A stretch of DNA of 37,056 nucleotides, taken from positions 1 to 37,056 of the forward strand of contig NZ_JMKW01000025.1 of NCBI RefSeq assembly GCF_000686565.1. The letters run 5' to 3'. Shown in pieces: positions 17,236-25,461 of this stretch. The DNA comes from Helicobacter bilis ATCC 51630. GTDB lineage: Bacteria > Campylobacterota > Campylobacteria > Campylobacterales > Helicobacteraceae. The notes beneath the pieces were generated by a model. That model did no database searches. It had not been told where the DNA came from and was given only the letters and a program-made list of their open reading frames with translations. Position numbers and translations under genes: made by a program. How positions within the stretch are numbered: the first letter of the stretch is position 1; each line of letters starts with the position of its first letter.

Positions 17236-17726
17236 CCATTCATATCAACATTAACATGCAGGTTTTCAAAAGCGTTTTTGTATCGCTGTATAAAGTCTGT
17301 ATGAGCGTTAAACACACGCATACCATTGAGACGATTTGCATTAATGATAAAAGGTTCTGTGCTGATATTGCCACTTTTATTTTGCATAGAATCATCAAAA
17401 ATCTTTTTTTCTTGTGGGTGCAAGTTTTTTGAGTTTTTCAGCTTTTCAATATCAGCTAATGGATATAGCTTTTGGACTGCAAGCATTTTCTCCGTCTCTG
17501 TCATGCCCGCCGTAGCCCTTAGCCATGCTTGATACTCTTGATCACTCATTAATTCTAAAATAGCTAATCCATAAGTCTGCCTTTTTGTCTCAAAGCCATT
17601 AGATTCTAAGAGTTGCTCCTCATTATGCTTTGCTGCAATGCTATTTTGTGTGCTAACCTCTCGCTTGATATAGTGCGTATTGGCATTATATAAGCCTAAG
17701 TTGTTATTCAGTTTGGTATCAATCAT
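17232..17726 (-). CDS. hypothetical protein, 164 aa
   Basis: I do not recognise it. From the ATG at 17726 (GAGGACGAG upstream; the frame extends to 17777 but with a poor start) the protein is soluble, rich in Asn, Lys and Glu. It has a mid-region ILELMSDQEYQAWLRATAGM and a predicted-helical MTETEKMLAVQKLYPLADIEKL segment. No signal peptide, no membrane helix and no Cys are seen. Divergent from the acidic 52-aa gene. The start and codon use support a real gene; a flagellar or regulatory role is possible but not supported. Confidence 0.6.
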   Translation of the reverse strand: MIDTKLNNNLGLYNANTHYIKREVSTQNSIAAKHNEEQLLESNGFETKRQTYGLAILELMSDQEYQAWLRATAGMTETEKMLAVQKLYPLADIEKLKNSKNLHPQEKKIFDDSMQNKSGNISTEPFIINANRLNGMRVFNAHTDFIQRYKNAFENLHVNVDMNG

Positions 17727-17846
17727 TTTCTCGTCCTCTTTAGAAAAATATTGCACAGAATGCGTTGTGTATTGCAAGCAAAAATAATTCCTAAATTTTT
17801 AGAATTTTTTAGGCTAATAAAGGCTTTTTGTTAATACTTTAAGGGG

Positions 17847-17852
17847 TATAAT
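17847..17852 (+). promoter_or_regulatory. perfect -10 (TATAAT) upstream of the acidic small gene
   Basis: TATAAT preceded by GGGG, 35 nt upstream of the ATG at 17888. The T-rich stretch upstream (from about 17824) fits the usual promoter form in this lineage. It probably drives the 52-aa gene and the amidase-like gene 18 bp after it. Confidence 0.65.
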
Positions 17853-17887
17853 GTGTCTGCAAATTAACACGAAAAAAGGAAAATAGC

Positions 17888-18046
17888 ATGGGAATATATG
17901 ATGATGAGCTCGATAACTTTGATACAGAATCTGAAATGGACGAAGATTCACTAGATTATGATGATGATTATGACATAGATATGGATTACGCACAATATGA
18001 TGATGACGATTATGAAAGCCCAGATTTAGACTATGATGAAGAATAA
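17888..18046 (+). CDS. extremely acidic 52-aa protein
   Basis: A 52-residue frame with a GGAAAA ribosome site and a consensus -10 upstream. It contains 27 Asp/Glu and no Lys, Arg or His by my count, with Tyr spread through it (for example YDDDYDIDMDYAQYDDDDY). It has no membrane segment. It stops 18 bp before the start of the amidase-like gene and is probably co-transcribed. Such polyanionic peptides can act as nucleic-acid mimics, cation binders or acidic chaperone-like tails; I do not know which applies. Its promoter and spacing argue that it is a real gene. Confidence 0.7.
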   Translation: MGIYDDELDNFDTESEMDEDSLDYDDDYDIDMDYAQYDDDDYESPDLDYDEE

Positions 18047-18064
18047 ATTTCATAAAGGATAGAT

Positions 18065-19219
18065 ATGCCAGAAGTAAAGCAAAATGGAGTAAAGATGGCC
18101 TTAGTGCAGCAAAGTTATGTGTTTGATTTAGTGAAGAGTAAATGCGATGGGAGACTAGATTCTAAATCAACAAACCACGCAAACAAAACCACAAATTCTA
18201 GCGGTTGTTCTGTGGCTTTGACTAAATTAGATAGCAGGAATCATCTAAACGATAATGACTATCCCTCCAATTCGCTCAATCGTTCAAACTGCATAGACAA
18301 GGGCGAATTTTCACAGAATCTAGATTCTAAAAACCCCACAGCCCACTTAGGCATAGGTGAAAATCTAGAATCATGGCAAAAAGAACTCTCAAATAAAATG
18401 AAAGAAAAGACAAAACAAGCAATCATTGAAGCAAGTAAAAACGCAGAACTGATTCTGTTGCAAGAGCTACACACAACGCAGTATTTCTGTCAAAGCGAAG
18501 AGACAAAATATCTCGCATTCGCACAGGATTTTGATGAAAATGTTGTATTTTTTAGCACCATCGCTAAGGAATGCGGCGTTGTGCTTGTTACTTCACTTTT
18601 TGAGCAAAGGGCAAGGGGGCTTTATCACAACACAGCGGTTGTGTTTGAAAAAGATGGCAGCATAGCAGGAAAATACAGAAAAATGCACATTCCAGATGAC
18701 CCGCAGTTTTATGAGAAATTCTACTTTACGCCCGGCGATCTAGGCTTTAATCCCATTAAAACGAGTGTTGGGAATCTTGGTGTGCTTGTGTGCTGGGATC
18801 AGTGGTTTCCAGAGGCAGCAAGGATTATGGCGTTAAATGGTGCGGATATGCTGATTTATCCTACGGCGATTGGCTGGTTTGATGCAGATTGTGAAGCGGA
18901 GAAAAAAAGGCAGCTTGAGGCATGGCAGACAATACAAAGGGGACATGCTATTGCTAATGGACTCCCCCTTGCAAGCATTAATCGCGTAGGCTTTGAGCCT
19001 AATCTTCAGGCAGAAGGTGAGGGTATCCGCTTTTTTGGTAATAGCTTTGTATGCGGTCCGCAAGGCGAGATTCTAGCACAGGCAAGTAATGATAAAGATG
19101 AGATTCTATACGCTTTTATCGATTATGAACGCACAAAATCCGTGCGAGATATCTGGCCCTTTTTCCGCGATAGACGCATAGAGCATTATCAGCCACTTTT
19201 AAAGCTATATGGAAACTAA
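18065..19219 (+). CDS. carbon-nitrogen hydrolase, N-carbamoylputrescine amidase-like, with in-frame insertion
   Basis: A nitrilase-superfamily amidase close to AguB, which releases putrescine from N-carbamoylputrescine in polyamine synthesis. The catalytic triad is Glu134 (LLQELHTTQYFC), Lys206 (GKYRKMHIPDD) and Cys243 (LVCWDQWFPE). At 384 residues it is roughly 90 longer than the usual 290. The excess lies between the first strand (MALVQQSYV) and the EKTKQAIIEASKNAELI helix, and includes the repeat peptide NHANKTTNSS...GEFSQNLD also found in the CvfB-like protein. The insertion should fall on a surface loop before the first helix. An AAAGGAT site precedes the ATG. Confidence 0.87.
   Translation: MPEVKQNGVKMALVQQSYVFDLVKSKCDGRLDSKSTNHANKTTNSSGCSVALTKLDSRNHLNDNDYPSNSLNRSNCIDKGEFSQNLDSKNPTAHLGIGENLESWQKELSNKMKEKTKQAIIEASKNAELILLQELHTTQYFCQSEETKYLAFAQDFDENVVFFSTIAKECGVVLVTSLFEQRARGLYHNTAVVFEKDGSIAGKYRKMHIPDDPQFYEKFYFTPGDLGFNPIKTSVGNLGVLVCWDQWFPEAARIMALNGADMLIYPTAIGWFDADCEAEKKRQLEAWQTIQRGHAIANGLPLASINRVGFEPNLQAEGEGIRFFGNSFVCGPQGEILAQASNDKDEILYAFIDYERTKSVRDIWPFFRDRRIEHYQPLLKLYGN
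18171..18323 (+). repeat. in-frame palindromic repeat, copy 2 (inside amidase-like gene)
   Basis: A 153 bp unit nearly identical to the minus strand of 10385-10546. Most differences are single bases, plus a 9 nt deletion where copy 1 has the left palindrome arm, so the palindrome here is decayed. The reading frame used is the same in both genes, giving a 51-residue peptide (51 versus 54). Confidence 0.88.
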
Positions 19220-19252
19220 AATGTCTTTGAGATATGGGTTTCTTGCTAGATT

Positions 19253-19717
19253 CTATAACATTTTAGATTCTATATTTCTACCCAAAATGTGTAGTTTGCC
19301 TTTGTTTTTAGCATAATGCGTTGTCACTATTCCCCTTGCCATTTGTAAAATCTCTGCAAGGCTCAAATCCGCTTCTTTATATTGCGGAGTGAATCCAAGC
19401 CATACAAGCCCTTGAGCCATTGAAAGAACATGAATTGGCCTTGTGTTTGCTTCGATATGAAAATCTGTTTTAACATAAACGCGTACTTTTCTCAAGATTC
19501 TAAGATTATTAAGCTTGGGGATAGAATCTTGTAAAAGCTCTTCAAACTCACATTGATTTATGCCTAAATCTTTTTGAGAATGCTTTGCTGCTGCTAGGAA
19601 AAACTCTGTTGAGTTATACGAAAATGTGTCTAAAAACTCTAATAAATGCAAAGATTCACAAAAGCACTTTTTAGCCTTTTGTGTCTTAGTATCATTATGA
19701 TAGCCTAGAGTCTTCAT
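19253..19717 (-). CDS. hypothetical protein, 154 aa
   Basis: I do not recognise it. From the ATG at 19717 the protein begins MKTLGYHNDTKTQKAKKC and is basic, with a few Cys (KKCFCESLH) and a helical middle. The C-terminal part reads AQGLVWLGFTPQYKEADLSL then MARGIVTTHYAKNKGKLHIL. The frame continues upstream to 19909, but those 64 residues look like chance translation. The ribosome site of the ATG chosen is weak (AGAGA), so the start is uncertain. It is convergent with the amidase-like gene; the two stops are 33 bp apart. Confidence 0.55.
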   Translation of the reverse strand: MKTLGYHNDTKTQKAKKCFCESLHLLEFLDTFSYNSTEFFLAAAKHSQKDLGINQCEFEELLQDSIPKLNNLRILRKVRVYVKTDFHIEANTRPIHVLSMAQGLVWLGFTPQYKEADLSLAEILQMARGIVTTHYAKNKGKLHILGRNIESKML

Positions 19718-19984
19718 ATTGCATTCTCTAAGCCAAAACTGCATACTAGGAAAAGAGATTTTCTTGTGTGATTTGCATTTTCTCCCCTTTGTGTGTTTGC
19801 TACGCGAAGTTGTAGCAAAGAGTTTTAACAGCGTTATGACAAAGCAGTGAAATGAGCCAATGTAAAATGTGGCTTGAATAAAGTTTCTATAATCATTTTC
19901 TATAATCATTCAAGCAGGAAATAAATCATACGCGACTTAACTTCTTGACTTAAAGAAAAGTAAAACATGCTTGACTTTTTTTTG

Positions 19985-19990
19985 TAGAAT
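19985..19990 (+). promoter_or_regulatory. -10 (TAGAAT) after a T8 run
   Basis: TAGAAT preceded by eight T and one G, 50 nt upstream of the lipoprotein ATG at 20041. The TTGACT just upstream is too close to be a -35 (8 nt). Confidence 0.55.
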
Positions 19991-20040
19991 ACGCTCTCCA
20001 AAGTAAAAGGTTTTTTAAATTCAAGTTAAAGGATTGTTGT

Positions 20041-20547
20041 ATGTATTGCAAAATAGTAAAGGTTGGCATACAGATAGGGTGTAGTATAGGTGTTTGCATG
20101 AGTTTATCAGGTTGTTTTGAGAAGCCAAAGCCAAATATACCTGAATTTCAACCAAAAGCATTGAGCGAAAATTCACGAGGGATAACTATGGCAAGCTCTA
20201 AGGCATATCATTGTAAGATTGTTGGTGAGATGGAAGGGCATGATGAGGTGAGAGGAAAGGTAAGCCATGTTACAAGAGAGAGGATACGACAGGGTGCGAT
20301 TAATGATTTGAAAAATGAATTGACTTATGCTATTAAAGATGGGCAGAAAGTAATGATTCACATTTCAAAAGAGCAAATGAAATGCCGGGCATATCCAGTA
20401 GATAAAAAAGGCAAGGTTATCCCAAAATCACATCTTAAAGAAATGGATTGCACAGATTGGGAAGATGTCCCAGAAGATAGAGGGCAAATCATTTCTTACA
20501 AAGTGTATGCTGATCTCTATGATTGTGGAGATAAGCAAATTCACTAA
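20041..20547 (+). CDS. putative DUF4156-like lipoprotein
   Basis: A 168-residue lipoprotein: the signal peptide is followed by lipobox LSGC with Cys25. The mature part has a polar N-terminus and a core with MASSKAYHCKIVGEMEGHDE then RQGAINDLKNELTYAI. This is reminiscent of the DUF4156 pattern (a C...GEV strand followed by an A-NDL-N helix). The C-terminal third has Lys/Asp-rich text with three further Cys. A periplasmic or outer-membrane location is predicted; function is unknown. An AAAGGATT site precedes the ATG. Confidence 0.65.
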   Translation: MYCKIVKVGIQIGCSIGVCMSLSGCFEKPKPNIPEFQPKALSENSRGITMASSKAYHCKIVGEMEGHDEVRGKVSHVTRERIRQGAINDLKNELTYAIKDGQKVMIHISKEQMKCRAYPVDKKGKVIPKSHLKEMDCTDWEDVPEDRGQIISYKVYADLYDCGDKQIH

Positions 20548-20568
20548 ACAAAATAGGTGCATTTAATA

Positions 20569-20730
20569 ATGCGGTTGTATGGAACTTTATGGTTTCATAT
20601 AGCCCTTGCGTATTGTTGGATACGCATTAACTCACGACTACCCTTTATTTCTATCATATTCTCACTTTTCTTATTTTTGATTCTATATTATCCATTTATG
20701 TTTAGCGCATTTGATTTTACTTGTTTTTGA
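20569..20730 (+). CDS. possible 53-aa membrane peptide
   Basis: An ATG at 20569, 21 bp after the lipoprotein stop, opens 53 codons. The peptide is very hydrophobic, with a probable membrane segment (FISIIFSLFLFLILYYPF) and a basic N-terminal side. An AGGTG site lies 9 nt upstream, weaker than usual. It could be a real small membrane protein co-transcribed with the lipoprotein, or a chance frame in T-rich DNA. Confidence 0.3.
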   Translation: MRLYGTLWFHIALAYCWIRINSRLPFISIIFSLFLFLILYYPFMFSAFDFTCF

Positions 20731-20809
20731 CATTGATATTGCGTATTTATAGGCAAAATAATATTGCTTTATATAAAGATATTTATTAACTATTTGTTTT
20801 TTTTTTTTG

Positions 20810-20815
20810 TAAATT
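20810..20815 (+). promoter_or_regulatory. -10 (TAAATT) after a T12 run
   Basis: TAAATT lies directly after TG and a run of 12 T (20797-20808), 35 nt upstream of the radical SAM gene ATG at 20845. The T run is long enough for slippage. Confidence 0.45.
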
Positions 20816-20844
20816 GCGGCTTACTTTAAATGAAGGGATAAGCC

Positions 20845-21879
20845 ATGCTGAATAAAGCTGTAAAATCTGTTTATAAAAATATGCCAGCTACTTTTAAAAG
20901 AAAGCTTCATAGAGCCATAAAAAGTGAAGGGAATCTATACAACACACAGAATCTAATAGATTCTACCGCTCTATTAAGCACACCAATCACAGACAAAGAA
21001 TTGCAAAAAAAGATTCTAAAAAAGTATCTACAAATTGTAGAAATAGAAATCGCAAGTTTTTGCAATCGCACTTGCTATTTTTGCCCAAACTCACATATAG
21101 ACAGAAAAAGTAAAAGTATAGAGTTAGATGAAGCTGTGTTTTTAAAGCTTGTCAATAATCTCAGCGAGATTGACTATGATAAGTTTTTGAATTTTCATAG
21201 ATTCAATGAGCCTTTGGCAAATAAAGAACTGATTTTAAAGCGTGTGAGACAAGCAAGGGAGAGACTGCCAAAAGCAAGCTTCCGCATTTTTACAAACGGC
21301 GATTATGCGCAAAAAGAATATCTTGAAGAATTAAGAGATGCTGGGGTAACACATATATTAATGTCATATTACCCTACAAATAAGGACTATGATAGAAATA
21401 AAGTTATAAAAGCGATGGAGAAAATGCAACAAAAGCTAGGTTTAGAATCTAAACTTATGTGGAATACTTTAGAAGAATATTGCGTGAGTTTTATCATGGA
21501 GGGTTTAGAGATACTTTATCGCTCATGGAATCCAAATATTACAGGACAAAGTAGGGGTGGCTCGCTGGATTTTATGAAACAAAAACGCAATATTCAATCT
21601 GGCTGTTTTCAGTCTGCAATGAGTTTTTATGTAGATTACAATGGGCTTGTGATGCCTTGCTGTCATACAAGAAGTGATGAAGAAACACATAAGCCTTTTA
21701 TTTTGGGTGATTGCAATAAAAATGATATGTTTGAGATATTTTTCTCATCTACATATACAAATCTTCGTAGTGAGCTTTTTGCCAATACCGCTACAACCTG
21801 CAATAAGAATATACAAAAGATTTGCCAAGATTGCACAGATAGACGCCGAGAATTGTTTTATGAAATTTCAAACTATTGA
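20845..21879 (+). CDS. radical SAM/SPASM-domain protein
   Basis: A 344-residue radical SAM enzyme. The Fe-S cluster motif CNRTCYFC gives Cys73, Cys77 and Cys80 (CX3CX2C), followed by a partial TIM barrel (HRFNEPLANKELI, FRIFTNGDYA, THILMSYYP). The C-terminus carries a SPASM-type Cys set: CFQSAMSFYVDYNGLVMPCC and ICQDC. The first 55 residues are basic and may be an extra helical part. No peptide precursor or modification partner is visible next to it, so substrate is unknown; the SPASM branch includes peptide modification and sulfatase maturation. GAAGGGAT precedes the ATG. Confidence 0.85.
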   Translation: MLNKAVKSVYKNMPATFKRKLHRAIKSEGNLYNTQNLIDSTALLSTPITDKELQKKILKKYLQIVEIEIASFCNRTCYFCPNSHIDRKSKSIELDEAVFLKLVNNLSEIDYDKFLNFHRFNEPLANKELILKRVRQARERLPKASFRIFTNGDYAQKEYLEELRDAGVTHILMSYYPTNKDYDRNKVIKAMEKMQQKLGLESKLMWNTLEEYCVSFIMEGLEILYRSWNPNITGQSRGGSLDFMKQKRNIQSGCFQSAMSFYVDYNGLVMPCCHTRSDEETHKPFILGDCNKNDMFEIFFSSTYTNLRSELFANTATTCNKNIQKICQDCTDRRRELFYEISNY

Positions 21880-22111
21880 TGGCATATATACTATTTTTTA
21901 CGATACAAATAGCCCATGCTTCATTAAATATGGTGCTTTATGTTTAGCGTGTTAGAATCTAAGTCATGCCAAAAAGGCAAGGAGAAAAAAGATTCTCCGT
22001 ATTCTATATTGTTTCACAACAATTTTTAAAAAAGTGGGGATAGATTCTACATCTAAAGAATCTGGAATCTAAAAGAACTTCAAATAAGATTCAAAAACGC
22101 TTTAGGTAGGG

Positions 22112-22666
22112 CTAGTTTCCTTGTAGCTGTTTATTGTATTTGGTAAAATTTTTGTAGAACTCAACTTCGCTAATTTGTGCCATGCATTCATTTTTCTTTC
22201 TGTAACCATGTTCGTCTTTTTCGGGTTCGCAGCAAACTTCATTAGCCATCTCTACAATTATTTTAGACAATCTCTCGTGTTCTTTCTGCACTTTTTCTAA
22301 GCGTAATGATTGGAACTTCTTAACCTCACTAAAGTTATCAAATATCTCAGACTTCTTAGCTGACTCTGCAAAGCTATATTCATTATTAGGTCTAATCATC
22401 GAACTGTAATAGCTGTTTGCATCTTGGGCATAACTTCGGCTTAGGCGAGATAGAACACTTCCCGTATTATTAGGACATAGTAAATAGCGACTTTCATACT
22501 TTTCATAAGCTCCACCATCTAGCTTCTTTTTATAATCATCTGGAAGATAATAGATGTCGGTATCTTCAGCATTCCCTCCTTTTACAAGTTTAGCACCTGC
22601 TCCAAATAATGATATTGGAAGTGTTGCCAATAATGCTGTTGCTATTGCCTTTGTCGTTAGTCTCAT
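22112..22666 (-). CDS. secreted/periplasmic hypothetical protein, 184 aa
   Basis: The N-terminus MRLTTKAIATALLATLPISL is a clear Sec signal peptide, cleaved probably after LFGAGA. The mature part is polar with a Tyr-rich segment (YYLPDDYKKKLDGGAYEKYE), a helical region and a Cys pair (EVCCEPEKDEH) plus two further Cys, so disulphides are likely. I do not recognise the family. AAGGAT lies just upstream of the ATG. A run of 14 C sits about 256 bp upstream. Confidence 0.65.
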   Translation of the reverse strand: MRLTTKAIATALLATLPISLFGAGAKLVKGGNAEDTDIYYLPDDYKKKLDGGAYEKYESRYLLCPNNTGSVLSRLSRSYAQDANSYYSSMIRPNNEYSFAESAKKSEIFDNFSEVKKFQSLRLEKVQKEHERLSKIIVEMANEVCCEPEKDEHGYRKKNECMAQISEVEFYKNFTKYNKQLQGN

Positions 22667-22805
22667 GTGTGTATCCTTATGTTGATTTGGTGTTGGACTA
22701 CTCTATGTTCTTAGTATTATATTCTATGCTATGAGTTTCCATACCTATATATACTTGAACTAAATAGTCTAAATAATGCTTGTGAAAATGTCTGTTTAAA
22801 GTTTT

Positions 22806-22843
22806 TTGCAATTTACCTACAAATAAACTTGTATAAATTGCAA
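22806..22843. repeat. 15 bp stem hairpin
   Basis: TTGCAATTTA (22806-22815) pairs with TAAATTGCAA (22834-22843), and TACAA with TTGTA inside, with a 2 nt bulge and a 6 nt loop. It is not followed by a clear T run. A second short palindrome, CTACTTT(A)AAAGTAG, follows at 22855-22869. Confidence 0.75.
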
Positions 22844-22922
22844 TCGCCTAAAAGCTACTTTAAAAGTAGAGTCTTAATACCCCTCATTACAAAGCCACTT
22901 TCCATGAGCACGATGTATTCTA

Positions 22923-22936
22923 CCCCCCCCCCCCCC
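22923..22936. repeat. poly-C(14) tract in noncoding DNA
   Basis: Fourteen consecutive C on the plus strand. Unlike the glycosyltransferase tract, no frame of useful length crosses it. In this lineage such runs are usually contingency sites, so it may be a relic of one or a regulatory length switch. Confidence 0.9.
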
Positions 22937-23155
22937 TTATAACATACTTAAGCAATATAATAAAATTATGAAAAAGTATAAAAAATTGAAAAATATGTGG
23001 TAAAAATGTAACAAATTAATATATCAAAATGACAAAACAGAGAGTAAATATTGTATTTTGTGAGAATAGAAACTACATTTTATCTTTTATATAGTTGCTA
23101 ATCGCATAAAATCATAATTTTATAGACTATCAAGTCCATACGCACAGAGTAATAT

Positions 23156-25153
23156 TTAAAACAAAGACTTCACATTATTACAAATATTCTCAACACTAAA
23201 GCCAAAATGCTCAAATAATAAATCACCCTTGCCACTCGCCCCAAAAGATTCCATACTTAGCACGCTATCAGCAAATCTGTATAGTTCCAATCCCCTTTGA
23301 GCCTCAATAGCAAAGACTTTAGAATCTCCAAAAAGACTTAGGCTATACGCCCTACCCTGCTGCAAAAATAACTCAAAGCAAGGCATGGATACAACCTGTG
23401 TTGCAATGCCTTCACTCTCTAGCTTTTCTTGTGCTTTAATGGCTAAATGCACTTCACTCCCACTTGCTAGTAATGTAATCTTATGCGTATTGCTTTTTGA
23501 TTGCGTAAAATCCGATAGCAATAAAGAATGCGAGATGATATAAGCCCCTTTTGACACATTCTCTAGTTTCATAGAATCTGATTGTATCAAGGGAAGATTC
23601 TGTCTTGTTAGGATAAAGCTTTGTGGCATTTGCAAAGTAAGTGCAACCTGCCATGCTAAAGCATTTTCATTCGCATCGGCTACACGCCAATTCAATAGAT
23701 TTGGCATAGCGCGTAAATGGCTTAACTGCTCTATTGGCTGATGTGTCGCTCCATCTTCACCAACACCGATAGAATCATGTGTAAAAATGTAAAAAACCTG
23801 TGCTTTCATAAGACTTGCCACACGAATGCTAGGCGATAAATAATCACTAAACACAAAGAAAGTCGCACAAAATGGTGTAAAGATTCCATAATTTGCAAAG
23901 GCGTTACTTATCGCACCCATAGCATGTTCTCGCACACCAAAGTGCATATTGTTGCCATGTGGAAAATCTTTAGAATCTTTTAATGTCGTATTATTGCTAG
24001 GGGCTAGGTCTGCACTCCCACCGATAAAGCCCATATTTGCCTGTGCAATAGCATTTAGAATCTTGCCATTACTAGCCCTTGTTGCCATTGCGTTTTGATA
24101 AGCTAACCCTGCCCTACCCTCTTGTTTTTGCAGATCGTTTGCGTGGTTAGAATCTAAGCTATTAAACATAGGAAATGAAACATTGCTAAAATCTTTTTTT
24201 AATAGCATTTCAAGATTCTTTTCTTGTCCGCTTTTTTGCAAGGTAGTGAGCCATGCTTGATAGGCTTTCTCTCCCCTTATTGCAGTCTCTTTAAAATGTG
24301 TTCTACTCTCTTCACTTATGCGAAAAGTTTCGCTACTAAAGCCCATTTGCTTCTTACTCTCAAGTATGACTTCATGTCCTAAAGGCGCACCATGCGCGTG
24401 ATGACTACCCTCTAAGCCGATCGCATTTTTTGCAATTTTCGTCTTTGCTATGATTAATGTTGGCTTACATGATTGTTTTGCCTCTAAAAATGCGTTATTA
24501 ATCTGCATATAGTCGTGTCCGCAAACCTCTATCACAAAAAAGCCTTGCGCCCTAAATCTCGCCCCAATATCTTCACTAAAAGCGATATTTATATCGCCCT
24601 CGATACTGATATTATTGCTATCATAGATGAGAATCAAATTATCAAGTCCATGATGTCCAGCAAGAGAGCAAGCCTCATAGCTAATGCCCTCTTCTAAATC
24701 ACCATCACCACAAAAGCAATACACCTTATGATTAATCACATCGCTACCAAGCATAGCCTTTGCGCGTTTTGCCGCCATAGCAAAACCTACTGCATTTGCC
24801 ACACCCTGCCCTAATGGACCTGTCGTAATCTCTACACCATGTGTGTGTTTATATTCTGGATGACCGGGCGTTTTTGAATGAAGTTTGCGAAAATTACGCA
24901 AATCCTGCATATCTATATCATAACCCCACAAATGCAACAACGCATAAAGCAAGGCACTCGCATGTCCACCGCTAAATACTAACCTATCGCGATTAATCCA
25001 ATTTGCTTCTCGCGGATAAATATTAATATGATTTGCTAACACAACAGCAATATCAGCAAGCCCCATAGGTGCACCCGGATGCCCACTATTTGCTTCTTGC
25101 ACCATATCAGCACAAAGCATTCTTAACTCATTTGCGATTTGTTCATGCGTCAT
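23156..25153 (-). CDS. tkt: transketolase
   Basis: A thiamine-diphosphate enzyme moving two-carbon units between sugar phosphates in the non-oxidative pentose phosphate pathway. The 665-residue protein shows NSGHPGAPMGLADIA at the N-terminus, GPLGQGVANAVGFAMA, the diphosphate/Mg motif CGDGDLEEGISYEA, and the second-domain motifs GVREHAMGAISNA and DSIGVGEDGATHQPIEQL, then HLRAMPN. Length is normal. A short segment around residues 333-339 (DSNHAND) resembles one end of the in-frame repeat of other genes. GGAAAAAG precedes the ATG. Confidence 0.95.
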   Translation of the reverse strand: MTHEQIANELRMLCADMVQEANSGHPGAPMGLADIAVVLANHINIYPREANWINRDRLVFSGGHASALLYALLHLWGYDIDMQDLRNFRKLHSKTPGHPEYKHTHGVEITTGPLGQGVANAVGFAMAAKRAKAMLGSDVINHKVYCFCGDGDLEEGISYEACSLAGHHGLDNLILIYDSNNISIEGDINIAFSEDIGARFRAQGFFVIEVCGHDYMQINNAFLEAKQSCKPTLIIAKTKIAKNAIGLEGSHHAHGAPLGHEVILESKKQMGFSSETFRISEESRTHFKETAIRGEKAYQAWLTTLQKSGQEKNLEMLLKKDFSNVSFPMFNSLDSNHANDLQKQEGRAGLAYQNAMATRASNGKILNAIAQANMGFIGGSADLAPSNNTTLKDSKDFPHGNNMHFGVREHAMGAISNAFANYGIFTPFCATFFVFSDYLSPSIRVASLMKAQVFYIFTHDSIGVGEDGATHQPIEQLSHLRAMPNLLNWRVADANENALAWQVALTLQMPQSFILTRQNLPLIQSDSMKLENVSKGAYIISHSLLLSDFTQSKSNTHKITLLASGSEVHLAIKAQEKLESEGIATQVVSMPCFELFLQQGRAYSLSLFGDSKVFAIEAQRGLELYRFADSVLSMESFGASGKGDLLFEHFGFSVENICNNVKSLF
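24137..24156 (-). repeat. possible remnant end of the in-frame repeat
   Basis: The plus strand reads GTTTGCGTGGTT then AGAATCTA, like the outer end of copies 1 and 2 joined to the common heptamer. The encoded residues are DSNHAND within the inter-domain linker of transketolase. It is only 12 bp of match, so homology is uncertain. Confidence 0.3.
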
Positions 25154-25461
25154 CTTTTTCCTTTTTCAACACAATAAATATAATTATGCAACTGATTCTA
25201 CTCAAATAAGACAAAAAAAATTAATTAAACATTAAGTCAGCATGATTAGACTACAAGCAAATCCAGCACAATCGACATATAAAAAGAGATTTAATATAGT
25301 AAAAGCAATAGAATGCAAGGGATTATTATCCACAAATCCTACATACCAATCATATTTAAATAAAGATTTTATCACCAGTAACACATGCAAATATTACTAA
25401 AATAAAAGGGCAACCACCCCATTCATTAGCATTCAAATAATTTTATAAAAAACACAATACA
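25154..25461. other. intergenic region upstream of transketolase
   Basis: AT-rich, no ORF of note, repeat or RNA gene seen. It should contain the transketolase promoter on the minus strand. Confidence 0.5.

Larger units (their letters stand above)
22667..23155. other. 489 bp gap with hairpins and poly-C tract
   Basis: No long ORF on either strand; stops are frequent. It holds a hairpin (22806-22843), a short palindrome (22855-22869) and a run of 14 C (22923-22936), described separately. The part from 22937 to 23155 is AT-rich and featureless. Confidence 0.6.

Noticed and set aside
19718-19909. 64-residue N-terminal extension of the hypothetical protein ending at 19253
   Set aside because: Composition looks like chance translation and no ribosome site precedes it, though the chosen start is also weak.
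19971-19990. TTGACT as a -35 for the -10 at 19985
   Set aside because: Spacing of 8 nt is too short for sigma70.
21967-21998. Two small hairpins (TGCC/GGCA and GGAGAA/TTCTCC) after the radical SAM gene
   Set aside because: Stems of 4 and 6 bp without a T run; too weak for a terminator call.
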